Shown: positions 1 to 9,390, counted from the first letter of the stretch. The stretch: 64,000 nt of DNA from Pseudomonas umsongensis (GCF_002236105.1 NZ_NIWU01000002.1:744001-808000); one strand, 5' to 3'. The notes: generated from the sequence alone by a model not told the origin. A program made the numbers and translations.

Positions 1-719
1 TGTTGCACGTGGTCGGCGAACAACCGTGCGCCCTCGGCGGCGGTGTATTCGTCCCATTCGCCGTTCATGAACAGCACCGGTACGTTGATTTTCTGCGCCG
101 CCTTGAAGAAGCACTGGCGATCGCTGTGCAGCAAGTCGTTGATGTGGAAATGCATTTGCCCGTATTCGTGATCGGCCAGGCTGCTGACGTGGCGGTAGTT
201 GAAGCGCTTGAACAGCGTCGGCAAGTGTTTGCCGATGGTGCTGTTGACCAGGTTGCCGACCCGGTCGCCATCGCGGCTACCGAGGTAGTCGACTCCGCGC
301 TCGAGGTAATCGAGCATGTGCGCATTGATCTCCGGGGAGAACGAGCTGATCACGGCTTTTTCGATGCGCCGAGGTTGTTGGGCCAATGCGACCAGCGTCG
401 CGGCGCCACCCCAGGAAAACGACAGCACGTGCTCGGCGGCGAAGTGGTCGATCAGTTCCAGGAGGATCTGCCCTTCGACTTCCTTGGTCAGCAGTTTCTC
501 ATGCAGGTTGTGGGCTTTGGATTTGCCCGCGTAGGGCTGGTCGTAGCAGACGACATTGAACTGCGGGTGGAGGTTTTTAACGGTTTGTGCAAACGACGCA
601 GTCGTGGCAAGCGAGCCGTTGACCAGAATAATGGTCTTTTCTGCGGCGTCTGCGCGATAGAACTCCGTGTAAACCCGATACTGACCCTGTATATCCAACA
701 CAGCGATTTCTGGCCTCAT
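1..719 (-). CDS. phaG: PhaG, (R)-3-hydroxyacyl-ACP transacylase/thioesterase, cut at the left edge
   Basis: Minus-strand reading frame open from an ATG at 719 to the window edge, 239 codons, with an AGGAG ribosome site just upstream. It is an alpha/beta-hydrolase. The N-terminus (MRPEIAVLDIQGQYRVY) matches remembered PhaG sequences almost residue for residue, and the nucleophile elbow SFSWGG puts the catalytic serine at S102. PhaG family proteins are about 295 residues, so roughly 55 C-terminal residues lie outside. PhaG releases (R)-3-hydroxyacyl groups from ACP in the cytoplasm and so links fatty acid synthesis to medium-chain polyhydroxyalkanoate precursors; the related RhlA makes rhamnolipid precursors. 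PhaG is preferred because of the N-terminal identity and the lack of rhlB or rhlR nearby. Confidence 0.85.
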   Translation of the reverse strand, partial: MRPEIAVLDIQGQYRVYTEFYRADAAEKTIILVNGSLATTASFAQTVKNLHPQFNVVCYDQPYAGKSKAHNLHEKLLTKEVEGQILLELIDHFAAEHVLSFSWGGAATLVALAQQPRRIEKAVISSFSPEINAHMLDYLERGVDYLGSRDGDRVGNLVNSTIGKHLPTLFKRFNYRHVSSLADHEYGQMHFHINDLLHSDRQCFFKAAQKINVPVLFMNGEWDEYTAAEGARLFADHVQ

Positions 720-1029
720 GTCATAAGACTCCTGGCAAGCGGGTATGCGCGCAAATGAGATTGCACGAGCTTTGTGACAGGTAGGCATACGCCTTGAAAT
801 TGTTAGCCCATGTCGATCCATGCAGCCCGGTCGACGGGTATTGTTATTGGCGGGCAGTCTGCCGGGTGAGGCCGGAACCCAAGGGTTCCTACCGGCAAAA
901 AGTTTCTTGGATGTAATCCGTGACTCATCGGTCACATTTCGGCCGACGTCCTGATTCAAGCAGGCGTCACGTCATCGCGCAAGTGTCTTTGGTAAATTGT
1001 TCGACAACTTCTGCTGAGCGGTAGATTGC
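720..1029. other. Intergenic region upstream of phaG
   Basis: About 310 bases without a convincing gene, between rsuA and phaG (both minus strand). It holds a strong hairpin at 871-896 (arms GGAACCC/GGGTTCC extended by GCCGG/CCGGC). It has no T run, so it may be a decayed repeat or an RNA-processing site rather than a terminator. The phaG promoter should lie here but no clear promoter was recognised. Confidence 0.5.
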
Positions 1030-1722
1030 TTAGATCAATTCGATCTCATGGTCGCTCAAAGGGCGGTATTCGCCGGGTTTCAGCGCGTTGTCGAGCGTCA
1101 GCGGGCCCATGCGTTCGCGGTGCAGGTGCGTTACTTTGTTGTTGAAGTGACCGAACATGCGCTTGACCTGGTGATACCGGCCTTCGACGATGCTCAGGCG
1201 CGCGCTTTTGGGACCCAGAAGCTCTAGCCCGGCGGGTTGGGTGGTGAGGTCTTCGAAGGCGAAATACAGCCCCTCGCGGAATTTGACCGCGTATTCGGGG
1301 CCGATGTCCTGCTCGGTTTCGACGTAGTAGACCTTCGCCAGTTTGGTCTGTGGCTGGGTCAGGCGTCGCGACCAACTGCCGTCATTGGTGATCAGCATCA
1401 GGCCGGTGGTGTTGAAGTCCAGGCGGCCGGCGATGTGCAGGTCATCCTTGTCTGGCTCCGCGATCAGGTCCAGTACGGTGCGGTGTTGGGGGTCGCGAGT
1501 GGCGCTGACGCATCCGGCGGGTTTATGCAGCATGAAGTGACGCAACGCCTTGCCGGCTTGCAGCACTTCGTCGTCGACTTCGACGCGGCTGAATTCGCGG
1601 ACGTCGGCGTGGGGATCGCTGACGGTCTGGCCGTCGATCCTGACGCGTTTTTCCACCAGCAACAGGCGCACCTGCTTTCGGTTGAAGCAGGGCAGGTTGC
1701 TGAGAAAACGGTCGACGCGCAT
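1030..1722 (-). CDS. rsuA: RsuA-type 16S rRNA pseudouridine synthase
   Basis: A 230-residue protein with an N-terminal S4-like RNA-binding domain (about residues 1-60) followed by the catalytic domain. The motif GRLDFNTTGL, at about residue 98, carries the catalytic aspartate, and VEGRYHQVKRMF near residue 180 is the second conserved signature of the RsuA/RluB/E/F family. RsuA converts U516 of 16S rRNA to pseudouridine. The length matches E. coli RsuA (231 residues). The gene lies 34 bases downstream of the CWC gene and is probably co-transcribed with it and the diguanylate cyclase. RluE/RluF are less likely because of length and start. Confidence 0.85.
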   Translation of the reverse strand: MRVDRFLSNLPCFNRKQVRLLLVEKRVRIDGQTVSDPHADVREFSRVEVDDEVLQAGKALRHFMLHKPAGCVSATRDPQHRTVLDLIAEPDKDDLHIAGRLDFNTTGLMLITNDGSWSRRLTQPQTKLAKVYYVETEQDIGPEYAVKFREGLYFAFEDLTTQPAGLELLGPKSARLSIVEGRYHQVKRMFGHFNNKVTHLHRERMGPLTLDNALKPGEYRPLSDHEIELI

Positions 1723-1756
1723 GACTTGAAGATCGGTGAGTAAAGGGCGGCGTATC

Positions 1757-1975
1757 TTACGTGATCGGCCGGGCCGTTGCTTGCAACTGCGCCTCGACCT
1801 CGGCGCAACGCGGGCACAGGCAGGCTGCGTTGCGCAGCTCTGCAGGCAGCGCCTGGAGCACCGCCGGATCGATGCTGACGCCGTAGCACCAGCACGCCCT
1901 GTCCGCGGTTCGCGGGTCGGCCAGGGTGCAATCGTTGGGTGCGCCGCAAGCGGGGCAGAGGTCAGGCTTGGTCAT
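1757..1975 (-). CDS. Small cysteine-rich CWC family protein
   Basis: A 72-residue protein starting MTKPDLCPACG. It has eight cysteines in zinc-ribbon-like pairs (CPAC, CWC, CLCPRC), and the CWC triplet is the namesake of the cysteine-rich CWC family. The start at 1975 was chosen over longer in-frame starts because the conserved protein begins at MTKPD; it overlaps the end of the upstream cyclase gene by 14 bases, as expected in an operon. Function is unknown. The pattern suggests a structural metal site, but no partner is evident. Confidence 0.75.
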   Translation of the reverse strand: MTKPDLCPACGAPNDCTLADPRTADRACWCYGVSIDPAVLQALPAELRNAACLCPRCAEVEAQLQATARPIT

Positions 1976-3455
1976 AGACAGGGTGTGGGAGCTCCACGCA
2001 GGTTCGGTTGCGGCCCGATTGTTTGGCCCGATACATCGCATGATCGGCCCGCGACAGCAGGGTGTGCAAGGTGTCATCGGGTTGCAGGGAGGTCAGGCCG
2101 ATGCTGACGGTCAGTTGCAAGCGGTTGCCATTGTACGCATATGGCTGGTGTTCCACATGCCGGCGTATTTTCTCGGCGATCACTTGACCCGTCTCTGCGT
2201 CGGTGTCCTTGAGCAGCACGATGAATTCCTCGCCGCCCCAGCGACTGACGATGTCGGAGTGGCGCAGGCAGCTTTCCAGGTCACGGGCGAAGCCGATCAG
2301 CACCTGATCGCCGGCCAGGTGGCCGTAGGTGTCGTTCAAGGCCTTGAAATGGTCCAGGTCCAGCAGCAACGCCGTCAGCGGCCTGGGTTCGCGCTGGGCT
2401 TCTTGCATCGCTTGCGCGGCCAGCAGGTCGAAGCCGCGACGGTTTGGCAGCTCGGTCAGGCTGTCGAGTGTCGCCTGGGTCTGGATCTGACTTTGGTAGC
2501 GATTGATCACGCGGTTGAGCAGGGCCAGCACGGTCAATGTGACCACCAGGCAAATCAGCAAGTTGAGGTACAACGAGCGACGGATGTCGTTGAGGTCGCC
2601 ATCTTCGCGCTTATCTACGAACAGGTACCAGTTCAGCTCCGGGATGAACCGCACGTTGAGGAAATGCCCCTGGCCTTGGCCCGAGTATTCGTAGCTGCCG
2701 CTGTGGGGCTTGGGCAACTGATTGAGCAGGTTTTTCATGCTGTCGAGTTCGGCCAGGGTCTGCCCGGCCAGGGCACCTTGCGGTCCGCCCTCGGCCCCGG
2801 TGAGCACCAGGCGGCCGAAGGTGTCGACGAAGTACACGCTGCGCTGGTAGCGCTGCTGGTATTTGTCGATCAGCTTGATCACCGCGTCGACCGTCAGCCC
2901 GACACCCGCGGCGCCGATGAAGCGGTTGTGATAGTCGTAGACCTTGTAGTTGATGAAGACGGTCAGGTTGTCTTTGTTGGCGAGGTCCGGATCGACGTTG
3001 ATCTCGTAGGGGTCTTTCATGTCACGGACACGAAAGTACCAGGCATCGCGGGGTTCGGTGGTCTTGACCTGCTTGAGCACGCCCTTGGCGTGGTAGTAGG
3101 TCAGGCTGGTGTCGGAGACGAAAAACGCCGTGTAGGCGCCGTAGTGGGTCATGACCTCGTTGAGGTAGCGGGTCATCTGGCCGGTGTCGCGCTCGCCATT
3201 GACCACCCAGTCGCGCATGAAGGTGTCGCGGGACATCATTGAGGAAATCAGGATTGGCCTGACCAGGTCTTTCTGGATTTCCGAGTAGACGGTGTCCGAG
3301 GTCAGCGGCAGTTCGGTATTGACGATGTTGTCGCGGATCGACGCGCGCGAGGCGTAGTAACTGAGAAAGGAGGTGGCCAGGAAGCCTGCACCCAGCAACG
3401 CGACCAGCGTGAGGACCAACGACCGTTGGGAATACAGCGGCGAGCGAAGCGGCAT
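1962..3455 (-). CDS. Membrane-bound diguanylate cyclase with periplasmic Cache-type sensor
   Basis: A 497-residue inner-membrane protein. TM1 lies at about residues 12-32, a periplasmic dCache-like sensor at about 35-285, TM2 at about 296-316, and a C-terminal GGDEF domain at about 325-490. The active-site motif is GGEEF (about residue 405), and an RxxD inhibitory site (RHSD) sits exactly five residues before it. The enzyme should therefore make cyclic di-GMP from two GTP and be product-inhibited. No EAL domain is present. It is the first gene of a small minus-strand group with the CWC gene and rsuA. The ligand cannot be read from sequence. Confidence 0.88.
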   Translation of the reverse strand: MPLRSPLYSQRSLVLTLVALLGAGFLATSFLSYYASRASIRDNIVNTELPLTSDTVYSEIQKDLVRPILISSMMSRDTFMRDWVVNGERDTGQMTRYLNEVMTHYGAYTAFFVSDTSLTYYHAKGVLKQVKTTEPRDAWYFRVRDMKDPYEINVDPDLANKDNLTVFINYKVYDYHNRFIGAAGVGLTVDAVIKLIDKYQQRYQRSVYFVDTFGRLVLTGAEGGPQGALAGQTLAELDSMKNLLNQLPKPHSGSYEYSGQGQGHFLNVRFIPELNWYLFVDKREDGDLNDIRRSLYLNLLICLVVTLTVLALLNRVINRYQSQIQTQATLDSLTELPNRRGFDLLAAQAMQEAQREPRPLTALLLDLDHFKALNDTYGHLAGDQVLIGFARDLESCLRHSDIVSRWGGEEFIVLLKDTDAETGQVIAEKIRRHVEHQPYAYNGNRLQLTVSIGLTSLQPDDTLHTLLSRADHAMYRAKQSGRNRTCVELPHPVYDQA

Positions 3456-3544
3456 GGCAGTTCCATTGTCAGCTATCCGGTGGCGAGCATTCTAAGGACT
3501 GTCGGGGGAAATAGCTGCTCCATGTACGTCGCGAATGGTCGTTC

Positions 3545-3560
3545 CTGTGTTTTGACACAG
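3545..3560. other. Short hairpin beside the repeat
   Basis: Perfect stem CTGTGT/ACACAG with a TTTG loop, directly abutting the larger repeat at 3560. Its role is unknown. Confidence 0.4.
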
Positions 3561-3670
3561 ATCGTTCCCACGCTCTGCGTGGGAATGCCTCAACGGACGC
3601 TCCGCGTTCGGCTCTGGAGGGGACGCGGAGCGTCCCGGGCTGCATTCCCACGCAGAGCGTGGGAACGATC
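3560..3670. repeat. REP-like palindrome, GATCGTTCCCACGC class
   Basis: A 111-bp imperfect palindrome whose outer arms (GATCGTTCCCACGCTCTGCG and its complement) each enclose a smaller palindrome. It ends one base before the atzF stop codon, so it could act as transcript end or mRNA stabiliser for the guanidine operon. A second copy of the same class flanks the insertion sequence at 61.9-63.3 kb. Confidence 0.85.
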
Positions 3671-5449
3671 TCACGTCAGGAGGTGTAGGTAGGCCCTCCA
3701 GCCGCCCAGATGGCTGATATCCACCGCCCCCTCCAACCCATAGGCCTCACAGATGAACCCGCTTTCCCAGCGACCATCCGCCAGTTGCACCTTACCCAAT
3801 CCCAACGGTGCCGGGATGCCGGTCAGGAACGAGCCCAGTTCGCTACTCGGCAGTTCCCAGACTTCCACGGCAATCGCCACGCCGCCGTCCTTGACCCGAA
3901 CCATGCCCGGACGAAACGGCGGGCCACCGGCCAAGGCATACAGTTGATAGTCGGGTGAGCTGAACGTGCTTTCCACCAGGCGCGCACCGCGCTGCTTGAG
4001 TTGCCAGTTCAACGCCAGGCCATCCAGGTGCGCGCCACAGACCACCAGCCGCGCCCGGTCATTGCGCGCAACAACCGTCGGTGCCGGTGCCGCCAATCCT
4101 TGCTGGCGCTGCAAGCCATCGGCCAGGCTCAACAGGTATTGATCGGTGAACGCCCGTCCGAACAGGGTCACGCCCCAGGGCAAACCGTTGTCCATGAACG
4201 CGCTGGGCACGGCGATGGCGGCGTAGTCGAGCAGGTTCATGAAGTTGGTGTAGTAGCCCAGTTCGCTATTGCGCTGGACCGGTTCGGCGTGGAGTTCCGC
4301 CAGTGTGACCGGGCGGCCAATGGTCGGCGTGACTACGCAATCGAGGCCATCGAGTGCTTTGTCGCACAAGGCTTTCAGCGCTTGCAGGCGATACTGCGCG
4401 CGGAAGGTTTGCACGCCGTTGACCGCCGGCGCCTTGGCCAATACGGCGCGAATCACCGGCAACACGGCTTGCGGATTTTCTTCCATCAGCTCGCCGGCCA
4501 CGCTGTAGCGCTCGGCTACCCAAGGGCCTTCGTAGAGCAGACGTGCCGCTTCGAGGAACGGCGACAGATCGAGCTCCACGGCGTAACCGCCCATGGCTTT
4601 GAGTTGCTCGACGGCGTCGGCGAACAATAACGGGCCTTCAGCGCAGCCGAAAAACTCCAGGTCTTGCGCCCGGGGCACGCCGAAACGGAAGGCACGCATG
4701 GCACCGAACGCCGAGCCGTCATTCCACGACGGATTGCTGCGGCTGTACTCGTCCCGTGGGTCGAGTTTGGCGGTCAATGCAAGCAACTGACTGGCCTCCC
4801 GGGCGGTTGCGGTGAACGTCGTCACGCAATCGAGGGTGCGACAGGCCGGCACCACGCCGGCGGTGGAAATCAGGCCCTTGGTGGCTTTCATCCCGACCAG
4901 ATTGTTCAACGCCGCCGGCACGCGCCCGGAGCCCGCCGTGTCGGTGCCCAGGGAAAAACTCGCCACACCGAGCGCCACCGCCAGTGAAGAACCGGCGCTG
5001 GAACCACCCGACGGATACTCCGGCAACACACTATTGGAGCATGCGCCATAGGGCGAGCGAGTGCCGTTGAGGCCGGTGGCGAACTGATCGAGGTTGGTCT
5101 TGCCCAGGGGAACTGCGCCCAGCGCCAGCAGTTGCTCGACGATGGTCGCCGAACGTTGCGGTACGTAGGCGAATGCCGGACAGGCCGCCGTGGTCGGTAT
5201 GCCCGCCAGGTCGATGTTGTCCTTGATCGCGAACGGCACGCCGTACAGCGGCAGGCTGTCGATGTCGCGGCCGTCGAGGGCGGCGAGGTAGGGCTCCAGT
5301 TCTTCGGCGCTGAGCAAGTGGATGAACAGGTGATAGTCCGGGTTCAGTGCCGCCGCTTTGTCCCGAAGGCCCGGCAGCAGTTGCCGGGGCGTGGTGCTGC
5401 CATCGCGGTACGCGTTGCGCAGGGCGTCGAGTTGCAGATTGATGTTCAT
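3671..5449 (-). CDS. atzF: Allophanate hydrolase
   Basis: A 592-residue cytoplasmic enzyme. The N-terminal amidase-signature domain (about residues 25-440) has a Ser-cisSer-Lys triad, with candidates K76 (AIKDN), S150 (GGSSAG) and S174 (DTAGSGR). The C-terminal domain (about 465-592) is the allophanate-hydrolase-specific domain that handles the N-carboxycarbamate intermediate. Full-length family members are about 600 residues, so both domains are intact. The enzyme hydrolyses allophanate to ammonia and CO2. It is the last gene of the operon, 24 bases after the carboxylase, and completes guanidine (or urea) breakdown. Confidence 0.92.
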   Translation of the reverse strand: MNINLQLDALRNAYRDGSTTPRQLLPGLRDKAAALNPDYHLFIHLLSAEELEPYLAALDGRDIDSLPLYGVPFAIKDNIDLAGIPTTAACPAFAYVPQRSATIVEQLLALGAVPLGKTNLDQFATGLNGTRSPYGACSNSVLPEYPSGGSSAGSSLAVALGVASFSLGTDTAGSGRVPAALNNLVGMKATKGLISTAGVVPACRTLDCVTTFTATAREASQLLALTAKLDPRDEYSRSNPSWNDGSAFGAMRAFRFGVPRAQDLEFFGCAEGPLLFADAVEQLKAMGGYAVELDLSPFLEAARLLYEGPWVAERYSVAGELMEENPQAVLPVIRAVLAKAPAVNGVQTFRAQYRLQALKALCDKALDGLDCVVTPTIGRPVTLAELHAEPVQRNSELGYYTNFMNLLDYAAIAVPSAFMDNGLPWGVTLFGRAFTDQYLLSLADGLQRQQGLAAPAPTVVARNDRARLVVCGAHLDGLALNWQLKQRGARLVESTFSSPDYQLYALAGGPPFRPGMVRVKDGGVAIAVEVWELPSSELGSFLTGIPAPLGLGKVQLADGRWESGFICEAYGLEGAVDISHLGGWRAYLHLLT

Positions 5450-5473
5450 GGTATTTGTCCTTTCGAAATGGCT

Positions 5474-8400
5474 TCAGTCGAGTTCCAGCACCACGACGCG
5501 TTGTCCGGCACGCACCGCCGAACCTGGCTGCACGCGAATCTCCCGCACCACGCCGGCCATCGGCGCGAGCAGCGGGATTTCCATCTTCATCGACTCCAGG
5601 ATCACCAGCACGTCACCGGCCTCGACGCGATTGCCAGTCTGCACCTGAACCTGCCAGAGGTTGCCGGCGATATGGCTGTCGATGCTCTGCTGACCGTTGG
5701 CCAGAGGCGCGTCTTCGGTCACCTCCGGGGCCAATTCCTCGCTGTCGTAATGTGCCTGGCCGCTGGCGATCCAGCGTTCGCGTTCGGCATTGAAGGCGCC
5801 TTTTTGCTGATCGCGAAACGCGTTGATGCCTTGGGCCTCTTGCGCCAGGAAGGCCTGGTAATCGGCGAGGTTCAGCTGACTGTGCTCGATGTCCAGGGGG
5901 AAGCGCCCGAGGGGGAAGTCCCGGCGAATGCGCAGCAGTTCATCGGCGCTGACCGGGTAGAAACGGATCTGGTCGAAGAAGCGCAGCAGCCATGGCTTGC
6001 CATCGAAGGCGGCGACTTCGCGGTAGCGATTCCACATCTGCAGCGTACGCCCGACGAACTGATAACCGCCGGGGCCTTCCATGCCGTACACGCACATGTA
6101 GGCGCCACCGATGCCCACCGAGTTTTCCGCGGTCCAGGTGCGGGCCGGGTTGTATTTGGTGGTCACCAGGCGATGGCGCGGATCGAGCGGGGTGGCGACC
6201 GGTGCGCCGAGGTACACATCGCCCAGGCCCATCACCAGGTAGCTGGCGTCGAACACCGTGCGCTGCACCTCATCGAGGTTCGGCAGGTCGTTGATGCGGC
6301 GGATGAACTCCAGGTTGCTCGGGCACCAGGGGGCGTCCTTGCGCACGGTGGTCATGTATTTCTCGATGGCCAGCTGACAGGCCGGGTCGTCCCAGGACAG
6401 CGGCAGGTGGACGATGCGCGAGGGGACCTGCAGGTCCTTGGCGGCGCACACGGCGTCCCATTCGCCGGCAACGATGCCGAGCAAGTCGGCAAGCGGCAAC
6501 TGCTCGGGTTGGTAGTGCACTTGCAGCGAGCGAATGCCCGGGGTCAGGTCGATCACGCCGTGCAGGTGTTTGCTTTCCAGGGCTTGCATGAGGGCGTGGG
6601 CGCGAAAGCGCAGGACGAGGTCGAGTTCGGGGGCGCCGATTTCCAGGAGCAGGTGTGTATCCCCCGACAGCCGCGCAACCAGCCGCGTATCCTCCTGACC
6701 AATATCCAACACCACAGGCGACACAGCCCCCTGTGGGAGCGAGCCTGCTCGCGAAGAAGTTGATGCGGTGTCTGATCTGGCCCCTTCGCGAGCAGGCTCG
6801 CTCCCACAGGGGGTATTCCATTTCAAGGCGAGGTTGCGGGCAGTCTTGAGGTCGACCGGTTGGAACTTCACCTTGTCCCCAGCCTTGAGTTGCCCCAGCT
6901 GCCAAAGATCCGCCTCGATCACCGTCACCGGGCAGACAAATCCGCCCAGGCTCGGACCATCCGGGCCGAGGATCACCGGCATGTCGCCAGTGAAGTCCAC
7001 TGCGCCGATCGCGTACGGATTGTCGTGGATGTTCGACGGATGCAAGCCGGCCTCACCGCCATCGGCCCGCACCCATTCCGGCTTCGGCCCGATCAGCCGT
7101 ACGCCGGTGCGGCTGGAGTTGAAATGCACTTCCCACTGGGTCGCGAAGAAGGTGCCGATGTAGTTTTCAGTGAAGTATTCCGGTGCACCATGGGGGCCGT
7201 AGATCACGCGTATCTGGCGTACGGCAGGCAACTCGCCGAGCTGATCGTCGGCCAGCCGCGCACCGACATTACGATCACTCAAGGCTGGCACATGCAACAC
7301 GTCGCCGGCCCGCAGAGCACGGCCGCCATGCCCGCCAAACTGGCCGAGGGTGAAGGTACTCTTGCTGCCCAGGTAATCCGGAACCTGCAAGCCGCCGCGC
7401 ACGCACAGATAGCTGCGCGCGCCAGCACCGGCAATCGTGCCGAGGCTCAACGTGGCACCGGCTGGAACCAACATTGCCGTGTTCATCGGCACGCTTTCGC
7501 CGTTCAGCGTCAGCGCAATCACCGCGCCCGTGACGGCAACGACCGCGTCGCAATTGAAGCGCAGCAAGGGCCCGCACATGGTGATTTCCAGCGCTGCGGC
7601 GCCTTCATCGTTGCCCAGCAGAAGGTTACCCTGGCGCAGCGCACGACTGTCCATCGGCCCCGACGGCGGCACGCCTACCGCCCAATAGCCGAGGCGACCG
7701 GGATAGTCCTGGACGCTGGTCTGGGTGCCAGCGCTGAGCACTTCGAAAGTGTTGGCCTGATACGCCAGGGCTTCCAGGCAACGGGTCCAGGGCTGACCGC
7801 TGGCAAAGGGCGCATCGAGCAGGATCTGCCTCAGGTAGTCCCGGTTGGTTTGCACCCCGTAGAGCAGGCTTTCGCCCAAGGCCTGATGCAGATCGGCTGC
7901 GGCTTGCTCACGGGTCGGGGCCCAACTGATGACCTTGGCGATCATCGGATCGAAGTAGGGCGGAATCTCACAGCCGGCTTCGACCCAGGTGTCGATGCGC
8001 AGTTCTACGCCGTTGGCCGGTGGAAAATGCACCGCCGTCAGCAAACCCGGACTCGGTTGAAAGTCGCGTCCTGGATCTTCCGCATACAACCGTGCCTGAA
8101 TCGCATGACCCTGCGCTTTCAAACCCTGGCTCAACGCGCTCAACGGCGGCAGGTCACCCGCTGCCAGTTGCACCATCCAGCGCACCAGGTCGACGCCCCA
8201 GACTTGCTCGGTGACGCCGTGTTCCACCTGCAAGCGGGTGTTCACTTCAAGGAAATAGAAACGCTGGGCATCGCTGTCGAACACGAATTCGACCGTGCCG
8301 GCGCTGCGGTAATTCACCGCCTTGGCCAGTTTGATCGCCGCCGCGCACAGTTCATCGGCCATGCCTTCGGGCAGGTTCGGCGCCGGGGTTTCTTCGAGGA

Positions 8401-9109
8401 CTTTCTGGTTGCGCCGCTGCACCGAGCAGTCGCGCACGCCGAGGGCAATCACCTCGCCACGGCCGTCACCGAATACCTGCACTTCCAGATGTCGGGCGCG
8501 CTGGATGTACTTCTCGATGAACACCCCGGCGTCGCTGAAATTGTTCTGGCCCAAGCGCTTGACCGCTTCGAAGGATTCGCTCAATTCGGCCGCGCTGCAG
8601 CACACGCGCATGCCGATGCCACCACCGCCGGCGGTGCTCTTGAGCATGACCGGATAACCGACTTGCGCGCCGGCGATCAGTGCCGCGTCAAGGCTGTCGA
8701 GCAGTTCGGTACCTTCGAGCATCGGCACGCCGTGTTGTTTGGCCAGGGCGCGGGCGGTGTGCTTGAGGCCGAATACGCGCAGTTGTTCGGGCGTCGGGCC
8801 GATAAAGGCAATGTCGGCGGCCTCGCAGGCTTCAGCGAACGCAGCGTTTTCCGAGAGAAAACCATAGCCTGGATGGATCGCGGTGGCGCCTGTGGCCTTG
8901 GCGACGGCGAGGATTTTTTCCACTGCCAGGTAGGTGCCGGCGGCTGCGCCTTCACCAAGGCTGTGGGCCTCGTCGGCTTGCAGGATGTGCAGGCTCGCGG
9001 CATCGGCTTCGGAATATACGGCAACACCTGCAACCTGCAGTTCGCGCAAGGTGCGCAGGATGCGGCAGGCAATGGCGCCACGGTTGGCAATCAGGACTTT
9101 TTCGAACAT
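5474..9109 (-). CDS. uca: Biotin-dependent guanidine/urea carboxylase, with in-frame REP doublet
   Basis: A 1211-residue multidomain enzyme. The biotin carboxylase with ATP-grasp fold is at about residues 1-450. The carboxyltransferase is built from a KipA-like part (about 460-765) and a KipI-like part (about 800-1100). A C-terminal biotinyl domain has the acceptor lysine K1175 in ESMKME. Enzymes annotated as urea carboxylase but placed behind a guanidine-I riboswitch are known to prefer guanidine, giving carboxyguanidine. The operon has the riboswitch and the DUF1989 deiminase pair, so guanidine is the likelier substrate here; this is inference from context. Residues about 766-795, in the linker between the KipA and KipI parts, are encoded by a REP doublet (6727-6813) that keeps the frame open. 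Confidence 0.9.
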   Translation of the reverse strand: MFEKVLIANRGAIACRILRTLRELQVAGVAVYSEADAASLHILQADEAHSLGEGAAAGTYLAVEKILAVAKATGATAIHPGYGFLSENAAFAEACEAADIAFIGPTPEQLRVFGLKHTARALAKQHGVPMLEGTELLDSLDAALIAGAQVGYPVMLKSTAGGGGIGMRVCCSAAELSESFEAVKRLGQNNFSDAGVFIEKYIQRARHLEVQVFGDGRGEVIALGVRDCSVQRRNQKVLEETPAPNLPEGMADELCAAAIKLAKAVNYRSAGTVEFVFDSDAQRFYFLEVNTRLQVEHGVTEQVWGVDLVRWMVQLAAGDLPPLSALSQGLKAQGHAIQARLYAEDPGRDFQPSPGLLTAVHFPPANGVELRIDTWVEAGCEIPPYFDPMIAKVISWAPTREQAAADLHQALGESLLYGVQTNRDYLRQILLDAPFASGQPWTRCLEALAYQANTFEVLSAGTQTSVQDYPGRLGYWAVGVPPSGPMDSRALRQGNLLLGNDEGAAALEITMCGPLLRFNCDAVVAVTGAVIALTLNGESVPMNTAMLVPAGATLSLGTIAGAGARSYLCVRGGLQVPDYLGSKSTFTLGQFGGHGGRALRAGDVLHVPALSDRNVGARLADDQLGELPAVRQIRVIYGPHGAPEYFTENYIGTFFATQWEVHFNSSRTGVRLIGPKPEWVRADGGEAGLHPSNIHDNPYAIGAVDFTGDMPVILGPDGPSLGGFVCPVTVIEADLWQLGQLKAGDKVKFQPVDLKTARNLALKWNTPCGSEPAREGARSDTASTSSRAGSLPQGAVSPVVLDIGQEDTRLVARLSGDTHLLLEIGAPELDLVLRFRAHALMQALESKHLHGVIDLTPGIRSLQVHYQPEQLPLADLLGIVAGEWDAVCAAKDLQVPSRIVHLPLSWDDPACQLAIEKYMTTVRKDAPWCPSNLEFIRRINDLPNLDEVQRTVFDASYLVMGLGDVYLGAPVATPLDPRHRLVTTKYNPARTWTAENSVGIGGAYMCVYGMEGPGGYQFVGRTLQMWNRYREVAAFDGKPWLLRFFDQIRFYPVSADELLRIRRDFPLGRFPLDIEHSQLNLADYQAFLAQEAQGINAFRDQQKGAFNAERERWIASGQAHYDSEELAPEVTEDAPLANGQQSIDSHIAGNLWQVQVQTGNRVEAGDVLVILESMKMEIPLLAPMAGVVREIRVQPGSAVRAGQRVVVLELD
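6727..6813. repeat. REP doublet (REPIN-like) inside the carboxylase coding sequence
   Basis: An 87-bp inverted pair. The left arm CTGTGGGAGCGAGCCTGCTC and its exact complement on the right are separated by about 27 bases. It is the same element class as the intergenic copies at 9.2, 14.8, 16.8 and 46.5 kb. Its length is 29 codons and no stop is created, so the host gene reads through it. Confidence 0.9.
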
Positions 9110-9208
9110 GGCATAACCCCTGGAGGGGATGCGGGCCGTCCCGCAGTTTTTCGATGAGCGCCAGGGTCGTCCCCGACGGAAAAATCATTTCTCTTCAACG
9201 CTGACCCC

Positions 9209-9310
9209 CTGTAGGAGCGAGCATGCTCGCGATGGACGTGAACGATTACGCGTAGCACCAGATGCCCAGCGGTGGCTTCTGGTTTTTCGCGAGCAGGCTC
9301 GCTCCTACAG
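9209..9310. repeat. REP doublet between carboxylase and DUF1989 genes
   Basis: Inverted arms CTGTAGGAGCGAGCATGCTC and TCGCGAGCAGGCTCGCTCCT around a divergent centre, in the 281-base gap inside the guanidine operon. It could modulate mRNA stability between the upstream transporter/deiminase part and the carboxylase. Confidence 0.88.
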
Positions 9311-9390
9311 TGGCTGGTGGTGTTCTTTAGGTTTGAGGCACTGCCCTGAGCGGGCCTGGCACAGGGCAAACAACCAGCGGCGCAAACGAC

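Noticed and set aside
3..758. Long plus-strand open frame at the left end
   Set aside because: It lies opposite phaG, whose minus-strand reading matches a known family from its first residue; the plus-strand protein has no recognisable features.
871..896. Terminator between rsuA and phaG
   Set aside because: A good hairpin but no T run on either strand; left as an unassigned structure.
6727..6813. Possible frameshift or misassembly in the carboxylase at the repeat
   Set aside because: The repeat is exactly 29 codons with no stop and both flanks continue in the same frame with correct domain order.
6860..9157. 765-codon plus-strand open frame
   Set aside because: Antisense to the carboxylase gene; high GC leaves long open frames on the opposite strand.
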